26,357 nt of DNA from UBA3792 sp964426415. Lineage in GTDB: Bacteria > Bacillota > Clostridia > Christensenellales > CAG-138. Positions 1 through 7,239 of this stretch are shown here, piece after piece. The position numbers and the translations under genes were made by a program. The notes below the pieces were generated by a model, which did not search any database, was not told the origin of the DNA, and saw nothing but the letters and a program-made list of their open reading frames with translations. The stretch covers positions 1 to 26,357 of the forward strand of contig CAYRQM010000025.1 in assembly GCA_964426415.1 (NCBI GenBank). Direction: 5' to 3'. Numbering within the stretch: the stretch's first letter is position 1; every line of letters begins with the position of its first letter.

Positions 1-41
1 AACTGATCAATCAGCAACAATATTAAGGAGGACAATTTGAG

Positions 42-521
42 ATGGAAACCGAGAAGCAAACGAAGCAAGTCCGCGCCGTGTACCGCACGCTGTGCAATGT
101 ACTTGACAAGCATGAATGGAATTACAGCAAGGATGAGGAGGAACTCAGCATCGAGTGTGAAGCGCAGGGCGAGGATCTGCCCATGGACCTTCTCATTGCG
201 ATCCGTTCAGATCAAATGGTCGTGTTTTTATTTTCCCCCCTGCCGCTGCTTGTCCCCGAGGAGAAACGCGTGGAGTTTGCCGTTGCAGTCTGCGACGCGA
301 ATAACGGCATGATTGACGGCCGTTTTGATTACAACATAAACGACGGGCGTTTGTTCTTTCGCATGACGTCGAGCTTTCGAGAGAGCCTCATCGGCGAAGT
401 CTTATTTCAGTACATGATTATTTGTGCCTGTCGGACGATCGACGCATACAACGATAAGTTCTTTGAGCTTGCCAAAGGGCTTATTTCCCTCGATCAATTC
501 ATCAAAATTACGAACGAATAA
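42..521 (+). CDS. YbjN-like domain protein, copy 1
   Basis: A 159-residue soluble protein with no signal peptide or membrane segment. Its pattern (N-terminal helix, a beta-rich middle with a 'PMDLLIAI' strand, a 'FDYNINDGRLFFR' stretch, then a C-terminal helical tail with 'IDAYNDKFFELAKGL') matches the YbjN / type III secretion chaperone-like fold, which in bacteria is mostly of unknown function. The start is supported by AAGGAGG about 10 bases upstream. The next gene, 19 bases downstream, encodes a same-length paralog that aligns without gaps at roughly 45 percent identity, so the pair probably arose by tandem duplication and is cotranscribed. Family assignment is by pattern recognition only and no biochemical role is claimed. 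The upstream part of the transcript lies outside the window. Confidence 0.72.
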   Translation: METEKQTKQVRAVYRTLCNVLDKHEWNYSKDEEELSIECEAQGEDLPMDLLIAIRSDQMVVFLFSPLPLLVPEEKRVEFAVAVCDANNGMIDGRFDYNINDGRLFFRMTSSFRESLIGEVLFQYMIICACRTIDAYNDKFFELAKGLISLDQFIKITNE

Positions 522-540
522 TCAATGAGAGGATATCAAA

Positions 541-1020
541 ATGGCTGACGAGAAACAACTTGCGCTTGCGAACAATGTTTACAAGACTTTATGCGCCGTG
601 ATTGAAAAGCGTGAATGGACGTACAAGAAAATAGAGCCTGACCTGATCGTATTCTTTATTGTACAAGGTGAGGACATTCCCATGCAGTTTGTCATGGCTG
701 TTGACGCGGAACGACAGCTGATCAGGGTCTCCTCTATGCTTCCGTTTCATTTTCCGGAGGATAAACGCATAGAAGGCGCGGTGGCGACCTGTGTCGCTTC
801 ATACGGGCTGACCGAAGGCGGGTTCGACTATGACATAAGCAATGGAGAAGTCGAATTCCGACTCACGTCTTCCTTCTATGAAAGCCTCATCGGAGAAGAC
901 CTTTTCCAACACATGATCGACCTCTCCTGCGCCACCGTTGATGCGTATAACGATAAACTGCTTGCACTCAGCAAGGGCTTGGTCGGTATCGACGATTTCA
1001 TGCGCGGCGAGAATTCGTAA
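541..1020 (+). CDS. YbjN-like domain protein, copy 2
   Basis: A 159-residue paralog of the preceding gene. Shared blocks include 'QGED.PM', 'FDY.I..G...FR.TSSF.ESLIGE.LFQ.MI' and 'DAYNDK', which probably mark the structural core. GAGAGG lies about 8 bases before the ATG and the intergenic gap is 19 bases, so translation from the same mRNA as copy 1 is likely. The protein is soluble, has no catalytic motif, and resembles YbjN chaperone-like proteins. The following channel gene begins 196 bases downstream in the same direction with no convincing terminator between, so the three genes could form one transcription unit. Function is unknown; a regulatory or chaperone-like partner role is inference from fold and context. 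Confidence 0.72.
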   Translation: MADEKQLALANNVYKTLCAVIEKREWTYKKIEPDLIVFFIVQGEDIPMQFVMAVDAERQLIRVSSMLPFHFPEDKRIEGAVATCVASYGLTEGGFDYDISNGEVEFRLTSSFYESLIGEDLFQHMIDLSCATVDAYNDKLLALSKGLVGIDDFMRGENS

Positions 1021-1216
1021 AGCCTTCAGGAACGTATTCTGAATCAAGCGAATCCGAAGTCCGCTTCCGACATATTTCTTTTCCGCAAGGATCACGAAAC
1101 GGACTGCGGTCCCAACACGGCAGCACATGTTCGCGGACGATTGACGCGCATTGTTGTATCAAAACACAGCTTGGCAGAGACGCTGAAATGAACTGCCATA
1201 AGATAAGGAAACCAAA

Positions 1217-3331
1217 ATGTTTAGAAAAATTCGTGAATGGATCAGCGTTCAGCTGTCCAAGAATCCGGGAAGAATGGTGCTGTATACCATTCTGGTTTTC
1301 AATATTGTTTTTCTCTTGCTCTCCGCGCTTGTAATCAGCAGATTGTCGCTTTCCGGAACCGAAGAAATGGGATTCTTTGAAGCTGCATTCTGCACGATTA
1401 CAATGATTCTTGATGCAGGCTGCATTCAATTTGTCATCTCTGATATTGGCAGCTCCGGTGTGGCGCTTGTGGTCGTCTGTCTTGTGATCATATTTATCGG
1501 CATGATCTCCTTTACGGGCGCAATCATCGGTTATATCACAAGCTATATTACCCGCTTTATTGAGGGGCAGAACAACCGTTCCAAGAAGCTTCGCGTATCC
1601 GGGCATCTGGTCATTCTCAACTGGAACACAAGGGCATCCGAAATCATCAACGATCTGCTGTACGCCAAAGGGAAGCACACTGTGGTCATCCTCTCCGGTG
1701 CAGACAAGGACAGCATTGAGAAAGAGATTCATGAGAGGCTTGCTGACACCATTGCGCGAGAAAACAAAGATCTTCGCAAGCGGTACCGCGCACTTCCTCC
1801 TTTCAAACGTCATATGGAGGAATTGCGCAATCGCTTCAAAAACAACATAAACGTCGTCGTTCGACAAGGGGATGTTTTTTCCTCCAAGCAGTTGCATGAC
1901 ATCTCCTTGGAATATGCCGCAACGGTCATCATCTTGGGTCAGGACGTCAATGCGGTCAGCTGTCTCTATGGGCTGAAGGAACGATACGAGGAAAATGCAA
2001 AAGGGAATTCCTTGACCGTCAAAACATTGATGCAGGTGGCAGACATCACCGGCGCCGAATATTCCGATAATGGGCAAAAGATCATTGTCGAAATCACGGA
2101 TGATTGGACCAAGGAGATTGTCAACAGGATCATCAGCTTCAAAGAGGTCGCCGGAAAATGCAGCATTGTCCCCGTCTATGTAAACAAAATACTCGGTCAG
2201 ATTCTCTCGCAGTTTTCGCTCATGCCGGAGTTGAACACGGCATACCGAGAATTGTTTTCCAACAAGGGCGCCACTTTCTTCTCGGAGCGTCAGCCGTTGG
2301 AAGAATGTGACGAATTCAGAAGTCTCTATCTGAACACGCATGCGTGCGCCATCCCGCTGGCTTTTTTGGAAAGTCGCGGCGTGCCCCATTGTTATTACGT
2401 TGCGGGCGCTCAATCGGACATTCTGAAGACAAGCCTTCCCGTTCCAGAAACTTGTTCGGTATCGCTCAACCGAAACTACATGCGTGAGCGAAAGAATGTC
2501 ATCATCCTTGGGCATAACAGCAAGTGTGAAAACATCATGGACGGGTTCCAAGCTTACATAAACGAATGGGGAATCAAAGGCAAGGAAAGCGACGCCCTGA
2601 ACATCCTTGTGATTGACGACAAAAAGACGCTCGATAAATACGAGCATTACGAAAAATACCCGTTCGTTGTGGACACCGTCGAAGCCGACATCTACGACAA
2701 AGATTTGATTTGCGCGACAATAGAAAAGTATGTGTCGGAACGCGAAGGCGACGTCAGCATCCTGATTTTGTCTGACGATTCCGTTCAGAGCGACAACTTG
2801 GACGCAAATGCACTTGCCAATTTGGTTTATGTGCAAGATATGAAAGAGCAAAAGAAGAGACAGGATCCCAACTTTGACGTGGAAAGCATTGACGTCATCG
2901 TTGAGATTGTAGACCCGAAGCATTATGATATTGTCAACAGTTACTGTGTAAACAATGTGGTCATCAGCAATCGTTATATCAGCAAGATGATCACACAAGT
3001 CGGTGAAAAGGAAGCTCTGTTCGACTTCTTTTCCGACATCCTGACGTATGACGACGGTGACAGTGACGAATACCAAAGCAACGAGCTGTACATCAAGCGG
3101 GCAGACAGCTTCTTCACCGCGCTTCCCGAAGAATGCACTGCCGCACAATTGATCCGAAGCGTTTACGAGACGTCCTTGGCAGAATCCAGATCCAGCGGAG
3201 ACATTTTTCCGACGATCGTTCTTGGGTATGTGAAACCCGGTGGCACAATGGTGATCTTTAACGGAAATCAAACGAAGACAAGGGTGAAGCTTGCGCAGGG
3301 GGACAAACTGATTGTATTCAGCGCACACTAA
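1217..3331 (+). CDS. CASTOR/POLLUX-type ion channel with RCK domains
   Basis: A 704-residue membrane protein. Residues about 20-42 form a hydrophobic helix. Residues 52-78 look like a pore helix and filter containing 'LDAG' (65-68), comparable to the ADAG/ADSG filter of plant DMI1/POLLUX and CASTOR. Residues 82-112 form a second long helix. A cytoplasmic part follows: one RCK/TrkA-N-like Rossmann segment starts near 124 ('GHLVILNWN') and a second near 426 ('NVIILGHNS'), with a TrkA-C-like end. Plant members are nuclear-envelope cation channels; bacterial members are little studied, so ion selectivity is not claimed. AAGGA precedes the ATG. An 833-residue open frame on the opposite strand is a shadow of this gene. 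Confidence is high for the architecture and lower for the ion. Confidence 0.82.
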   Translation: MFRKIREWISVQLSKNPGRMVLYTILVFNIVFLLLSALVISRLSLSGTEEMGFFEAAFCTITMILDAGCIQFVISDIGSSGVALVVVCLVIIFIGMISFTGAIIGYITSYITRFIEGQNNRSKKLRVSGHLVILNWNTRASEIINDLLYAKGKHTVVILSGADKDSIEKEIHERLADTIARENKDLRKRYRALPPFKRHMEELRNRFKNNINVVVRQGDVFSSKQLHDISLEYAATVIILGQDVNAVSCLYGLKERYEENAKGNSLTVKTLMQVADITGAEYSDNGQKIIVEITDDWTKEIVNRIISFKEVAGKCSIVPVYVNKILGQILSQFSLMPELNTAYRELFSNKGATFFSERQPLEECDEFRSLYLNTHACAIPLAFLESRGVPHCYYVAGAQSDILKTSLPVPETCSVSLNRNYMRERKNVIILGHNSKCENIMDGFQAYINEWGIKGKESDALNILVIDDKKTLDKYEHYEKYPFVVDTVEADIYDKDLICATIEKYVSEREGDVSILILSDDSVQSDNLDANALANLVYVQDMKEQKKRQDPNFDVESIDVIVEIVDPKHYDIVNSYCVNNVVISNRYISKMITQVGEKEALFDFFSDILTYDDGDSDEYQSNELYIKRADSFFTALPEECTAAQLIRSVYETSLAESRSSGDIFPTIVLGYVKPGGTMVIFNGNQTKTRVKLAQGDKLIVFSAH

Positions 3332-3621
3332 CGCGTGCGATCCCACAAGCAAAGATTTCAAATGCCCGAATCCGACGTCTTGACTGCAAGTACGCCGAGG
3401 ATGGATTGATGGAACGTACCGAAGCGTCGACCAATTGGATCGGCGCTTGTGCGCGCTTCTTCCTTTCAAAAGCGGCGCATTTGTAGCGGACGGCAGCAAA
3501 AAGCTGCACGCGGCGGGCAGTTTGCATTTCCTTCACACGTTCTTGGAACTTCTTTCACTTGCACGACGAATTCTTGCCGTATTCTTCCTTTATACTACAA
3601 ACATCGAAAGGAGAACAGCAC

Positions 3622-3948
3622 ATGACAAACGATTTGTTCTTGGAAGCAAAGAAGCTCCGCGAGCATCCCGAATATCTCTGTGGGTTGTCTCCTTACGAGC
3701 AGGATATCTACCGCGAACTGGACGCGCTGCAGTTAGAAACGCTTCGCGCCGTCAGCGCCCGCAAGACGTCTTACAACATTCTGGGACTGAAGATGTCCAC
3801 CTCGCAGGCTGCGGGTGAAGATATCGCACCGTTGTCCCGACAGGCCGGCGCCCTCAAAGAGGAAATCGCCTCCCTTGACGCTCTCTTGTATGCAATTTCG
3901 GAACAGCTCCTCCCGTTCTTCGAGCGGTGCCTACCGAATTTCGCATAA
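3622..3948 (+). CDS. Stand-alone SerRS N-terminal (tRNA-binding arm)-like protein
   Basis: A 108-residue protein that aligns end to end with the N-terminal coiled-coil arm of seryl-tRNA synthetase. It has an opening like 'KLLRENPE' (here 'AKKLREHPEYL'), a first long helix, the turn region ('NILGLKMSTSQAAGEDIAPL'), a return helix ('LKEEIASLDALLYAI') and a closing 'LPN' like the SerRS 'IPN' that ends the arm. The catalytic domain is absent: the frame stops two residues after LPN and a terminator follows about 45 bases later. GAAAGGAG lies 8 bases before the ATG, so that start is preferred over frames opening further upstream. A TATACT -10-like hexamer sits at 3591-3596 but has no good -35. The gene-free 3332-3621 stretch otherwise shows nothing clear. 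A role in tRNA binding is inference. Confidence 0.7.
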   Translation: MTNDLFLEAKKLREHPEYLCGLSPYEQDIYRELDALQLETLRAVSARKTSYNILGLKMSTSQAAGEDIAPLSRQAGALKEEIASLDALLYAISEQLLPFFERCLPNFA

Positions 3949-3993
3949 ATCCTCCTCCTTTATCATACTTCCCCCTCTATCCCAAATGCAAAG

Positions 3994-4025
3994 CGGAACG
4001 GCTTCATCCACCGTTCCGTTTTGTT
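3994..4025. terminator. Intrinsic terminator between convergent genes
   Basis: A perfect 8-bp inverted repeat, CGGAACGG and CCGTTCCG, with a 9-base loop, is followed on the plus strand by TTTTGTT. It closes the plus-strand gene ending at 3948. It may also act for the minus-strand operon ending at 4036, although the T-tract on that side is weak (CTTTGCATTT). Confidence 0.8.
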
Positions 4026-4035
4026 ATGCTTTCAT

Positions 4036-5526
4036 TTAGAGGTTGTACAGCGCCGTGAATTTGTTGCGCAGATAGTCCGTGTAGCAGTTTGGATCGAAGG
4101 GCGCGCCGCACGCGTCTGCAATGACGTCGGCAGGGTCTTTGCTGCGTCCGAATCGATAGATGCGGTCGGTCAGCCATGCGACGATGGGCTTGAGATCGCC
4201 CTGCCGCACCGTTGACCAAACGTCCATCTCCCGTTCCAGTACCGCGAGCAGCTGTGCGCCATATGCGCTGCCGATGGCGTAGGACGGGAAGTAGCCAAAC
4301 AGCCCGCTTGCCCAATGGGAATCCTGCAGCACGCCTTCCCGATCGCTTGGCACGTCGACGCCCAGCACCGATTTGTAGAGCTTGTTCCACGCGTCGGGCA
4401 AATCCTCCACCGCAAGCGTCCCGTCGAACAGCCGCTTTTCCAACTCGTAGCGCACCAGAACGTGCAGCGGGTAGGTCAGCTCGTCCGCTTCGGTGCGAAT
4501 GAGGGACGGCTCTGCCTTGTTGACCGCCAGATAAAACGCATGGGGCGTGACGCCCGCAAGCTGCGTGGGGAACAGCGCTTGCATCTTGGGAAAAATGGCT
4601 TCGATGAACGGCTCGCTGCGACCGATGATGTTTTCGAAAAAGCGCGATTGGGACTCGTGTACGCCCATGCTGACGCCCTCGCCCAACGGCGAAAGCGCCA
4701 ACGCGTCGGCAATGTTTCGTTCGTAGGTGGCGTGTCCGCCCTCGTGAATCACGCTGTACATCGAGCTGACCATATCGTCCGCGTGATAGTGCGTGGTGAT
4801 GCGCACGTCATATTTGGTGAAGTTGGTGGTAAAGGGATGCTCCGTTTCCCCGATGATGGTATACTTGCGATCCAGCCCCAGCACATCCATCAGGTAGTCG
4901 GAGAACTGTTTTTGCACGTCGATGGGGTACGGCTGCCGCAAAAACGAGCAGTCGGGTTGGGTGTGGATGGCTTCGATGAGGGGCACGAGCTTCTTGCGCA
5001 CGTCGGCAAAGAACACGTCCAGCGTCGCCATCGTCAGCCCCTTTTCGAACTGATCCAGCAGCGTGTCGTACACGGGCGCGTCGGGCCTGTAGTAACGCGC
5101 AAACCGTGCGGTCATCTCGACGACCTTCTTAAGCGACGGCAGAAACGACGCGAAATCGTTTTGCAGCTTCGCCGCGTGCCAGATGTTGTTGGCGCGGGTA
5201 ACCTCAACTTGGTACGCCACATATTCGTCCATGGGAATACAGGCGATGCGCGCCCGATCCTCTGCCAGCAGCTGCGCTTCGCGGCGGGTGATCTCGTCCA
5301 CCGCCTCGTCGGGCGCCGCCAAGATGGCTTCGATGCACGCTTGCAGCGCATCGGACGTGGACAGCTTGTACGCTTCTTCGGACAACGCGCCCAGCGTTTG
5401 CCCCACCACCTCCGCCGCGCCCCGCGGCATGACGGTTTCCATGTCATAATTCACAACGCCCATGGCGTGCTCATAAGCGCGCAATTTTTCAAGCTGCTGC
5501 TTGAAGGATGCGATGATTTCTTTCAT
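4036..5526 (-). CDS. Metallocarboxypeptidase, M32 (carboxypeptidase Taq) family
   Basis: A 496-residue cytosolic zinc carboxypeptidase that removes C-terminal residues from peptides, close to the usual ~500-residue length of M32. The HExxH site is HEGGH at 261-265, and the family block 'HESQSRFFENIIGRS' begins at 290. It holds the downstream His/Glu that complete the metal and active site. The C-terminal 'SAYGAQLL' and 'YTDYLRNKFTALYNL' also fit. The start at 5526 is chosen because GAAAGGAG lies just upstream; a longer frame opening at 5613 would run through the preceding gene. The ATG overlaps the upstream TGA as ATGA, so translation is probably coupled to the FHA-like gene. It is the last gene of the PP2C-FHA-M32 operon; why a peptidase sits here is unknown. 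Confidence 0.93.
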   Translation of the reverse strand: MKEIIASFKQQLEKLRAYEHAMGVVNYDMETVMPRGAAEVVGQTLGALSEEAYKLSTSDALQACIEAILAAPDEAVDEITRREAQLLAEDRARIACIPMDEYVAYQVEVTRANNIWHAAKLQNDFASFLPSLKKVVEMTARFARYYRPDAPVYDTLLDQFEKGLTMATLDVFFADVRKKLVPLIEAIHTQPDCSFLRQPYPIDVQKQFSDYLMDVLGLDRKYTIIGETEHPFTTNFTKYDVRITTHYHADDMVSSMYSVIHEGGHATYERNIADALALSPLGEGVSMGVHESQSRFFENIIGRSEPFIEAIFPKMQALFPTQLAGVTPHAFYLAVNKAEPSLIRTEADELTYPLHVLVRYELEKRLFDGTLAVEDLPDAWNKLYKSVLGVDVPSDREGVLQDSHWASGLFGYFPSYAIGSAYGAQLLAVLEREMDVWSTVRQGDLKPIVAWLTDRIYRFGRSKDPADVIADACGAPFDPNCYTDYLRNKFTALYNL

Positions 5527-6356
5527 TGGTTGCTCCTTTCGCCCGTAACCCAAACGGTTTTGTCTTCTTCGGTTGTCCAATGCCCGTTCTCGCCGCAAAA
5601 CGGCAAAAAGCACAGCACATTTTCATCTAAGTACAGCAGATCGCCGCCGAATAGCCGCCTTGTGGTCTCTACGGCGCCGTCGTTTTGCTTGGCGGCGCGC
5701 TCGGTGCAAAAGCGCACCGAAAACGCAGCCGTGGAAGCGACATAGTTGACGTTGAACGCAGGATGGTCGTCCGCCTCCGTCCCGCAGCAAACGCTGCGAT
5801 CGGGGTACATCGCAAAGCGGGTCAATGCGCGGTGCAGCCCAAATTCCTTGCCCGCGTCGGGCCCGTCCATGCACACCAGCCACCCCAAGATGGGCGTGTC
5901 CTTCGCTTCTGTTTCTTCGACCGGCGGCGCGGCAACGTCATATGCCACCGAAAAGACCTCCGCCACCGTGTTCTCGTTCGGCGCGTCGGTCAGCCCGTAT
6001 TCCCCGATGTCGTATCGGCTCGCCGACCGATCCTCGCCATAGGGCTTGTTGACCGCGATTTCGTCGAACGCTTCCGGCTCGGCGTGCGGCGTTTCGGGCG
6101 GCACAAGCGTTTGTTCCTCTTGCTGTTCGGGCGGCGTGGAGATTACGCCGCTGCCTGCGCTGTAGGTGGTCGTGCCGAACGACGGCCCGCGTTCCTCCGT
6201 TCTGTGGCGTCTGCGGCTTTCGTGGGTCGCTTCGTAAGCTGCCTGCGCCTTGAGGATGGAGCGGGCGCGGGCAGACAGCCCGTCGCGGCAGACGGGGCAA
6301 TTTTCGTCGCTGCGGTCGTCATAGTAATGTCCTTTTTCACATCGTACAATCGCCAT
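5523..6356 (-). CDS. Zinc-ribbon and FHA-like domain protein
   Basis: A 277-residue soluble protein. The N-terminus carries a treble-clef/zinc-ribbon-like signature (C6, H10, C20, C23: 'CEKGHYYDD...CPVC'). A low-complexity, acidic and proline-rich linker spans about 45-150. The C-terminal part, from 'ILGWLVCMDGPDAGKEFGL' (about 156) to 'LCFLPFCGENGHW', matches the framework of FHA domains found in Firmicutes beside PP2C phosphatases. The usual phosphothreonine-binding Gly-Arg and Ser...His residues are not evident, so the domain looks degenerate. AGGAG within the end of the upstream PP2C gene serves this ATG, with a 3-base gap between genes. It is probably an adaptor in Ser/Thr phosphorylation signalling. 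No partner kinase is in the window. Confidence 0.78.
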   Translation of the reverse strand: MAIVRCEKGHYYDDRSDENCPVCRDGLSARARSILKAQAAYEATHESRRRHRTEERGPSFGTTTYSAGSGVISTPPEQQEEQTLVPPETPHAEPEAFDEIAVNKPYGEDRSASRYDIGEYGLTDAPNENTVAEVFSVAYDVAAPPVEETEAKDTPILGWLVCMDGPDAGKEFGLHRALTRFAMYPDRSVCCGTEADDHPAFNVNYVASTAAFSVRFCTERAAKQNDGAVETTRRLFGGDLLYLDENVLCFLPFCGENGHWTTEEDKTVWVTGERSNQ

Positions 6357-6359
6357 GGC

Positions 6360-7091
6360 TCACTCCTGCGCCAAGATGGCGATGGCGCTGCTGTTGTCGC
6401 GGGCGTTGCCTGCTGCGTGCAGGCTCCATTGCGCTTTCATGGAAGCAAGCCACGCGTCCGCAGAATCCGCCTGACGCAAGCATTTGCGCATCTCCCGTTC
6501 GGGAACGAACTCCCAAAATCCGTCGCTGCAAAGCAGGATGGCGTCGTTCCAATGCAGCGTGTAGCCCATGTCCAGCGTCATGCGGTCGTCGTCCCAATTT
6601 TCGTCCATCACATGGAGCAGCTTGTGCCGATTGGGGCTGCGCCGCACATCCTTTTCGTGGGCGGTGCCGCGGTCGAGATGCGCCTGCGCAACGGTTTGAT
6701 CCTTGGTTTGCAGCAAGATTTTGTTTTTGCGGAACAGATAGCAGCGGCTGTCGCCCGTATGCCCCACCGCAAGCCGTCCGTGCCGCGTGACCACTGCCGC
6801 CACGACGGTGGTTTTGAGGTGCGGTTCGGGCGTAAGGTCTTGCAATTCGCGCAGCGCATAGGAGCCCGCATACAAAATCTTGCGCACGGTGTTGTCCGGT
6901 TCGCCGCCCGGCTCCCAAGCCGCCAGCGTTGCCTCGCACACGGATTTCGCCGCGATGGCGCCGCCGCTCAAACCGCCCAAACCGTCGCACAGCACAAAGC
7001 AAAATGCACCTTCTGCGGTTCGATACGCCAAATAGTCCTCGTTTTGCTTGCGCGTGCCCTGCTCACACATGGTTGCGATTTGAAATCTCAT
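6360..7091 (-). CDS. PP2C-family Ser/Thr protein phosphatase
   Basis: A 243-residue cytosolic PPM/PP2C-type phosphatase, expected to remove phosphate from Ser/Thr residues using two metal ions. The PP2C motifs appear in order: 'NEDY' (17-20), 'LCDGLGG' (34-40) with the metal-binding Asp, 'VGHTGDSRCYLF' (109-120), 'LLCSDGFWEFV' (187-196) and the terminal 'RDN' (231-233). The start at 7091 is preferred because GGGAGGG lies about 8 bases before it and a consensus promoter sits 28 bases upstream; the open frame continues further but crosses that promoter. It is the first gene of the operon with the FHA-like protein and the M32 peptidase. Stand-alone length is typical of the PrpC/Stp group, and substrates are unknown. 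Confidence 0.92.
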   Translation of the reverse strand: MRFQIATMCEQGTRKQNEDYLAYRTAEGAFCFVLCDGLGGLSGGAIAAKSVCEATLAAWEPGGEPDNTVRKILYAGSYALRELQDLTPEPHLKTTVVAAVVTRHGRLAVGHTGDSRCYLFRKNKILLQTKDQTVAQAHLDRGTAHEKDVRRSPNRHKLLHVMDENWDDDRMTLDMGYTLHWNDAILLCSDGFWEFVPEREMRKCLRQADSADAWLASMKAQWSLHAAGNARDNSSAIAILAQE

Positions 7092-7118
7092 GGCGAACCC
7101 TCCCAATGTTATGTTGTC

Positions 7119-7147
7119 AGTATATCGCACTTGTCCCCAATTTTCAA
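7119..7147 (-). promoter_or_regulatory. Sigma-A promoter of the PP2C operon
   Basis: On the minus strand TTGAAA (7142-7147) and TATACT (7119-7124) are separated by exactly 17 bases. The expected start of transcription lies about 20-25 bases before the PP2C ATG, leaving room for its GGGAGGG site. Confidence 0.8.
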
Positions 7148-7196
7148 GTAAAACCCGACGCAAATGCGGTTCGTTCGCGCCGCCCAAAATCGGGAC

Positions 7197-7223
7197 AAAA
7201 AAGGGGCGGATTGCGCCGTCCCC
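7197..7223 (-). terminator. Terminator of the GntR-ABC operon
   Basis: The minus strand shows GGGG-A-CGG, a 6-base loop (CGCAAT), then CCGCCCC and six T residues. This is a 7-bp stem with one bulged A. It lies 17 bases after the permease stop codon and isolates that operon from the PP2C promoter. Confidence 0.8.
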
Positions 7224-7239
7224 AAGAGATTGCGCCGCC

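Noticed and set aside
998..3499. Long open frame of 833 codons on the minus strand opposite the channel gene
   Set aside because: No recognisable family, no ribosome binding site, and it mirrors the codon structure of the well-supported plus-strand channel gene.
3622..3948. Truncated pseudogene of a full seryl-tRNA synthetase
   Set aside because: The frame ends cleanly at the domain boundary, no catalytic-domain remnant follows in any frame, and a terminator comes next.
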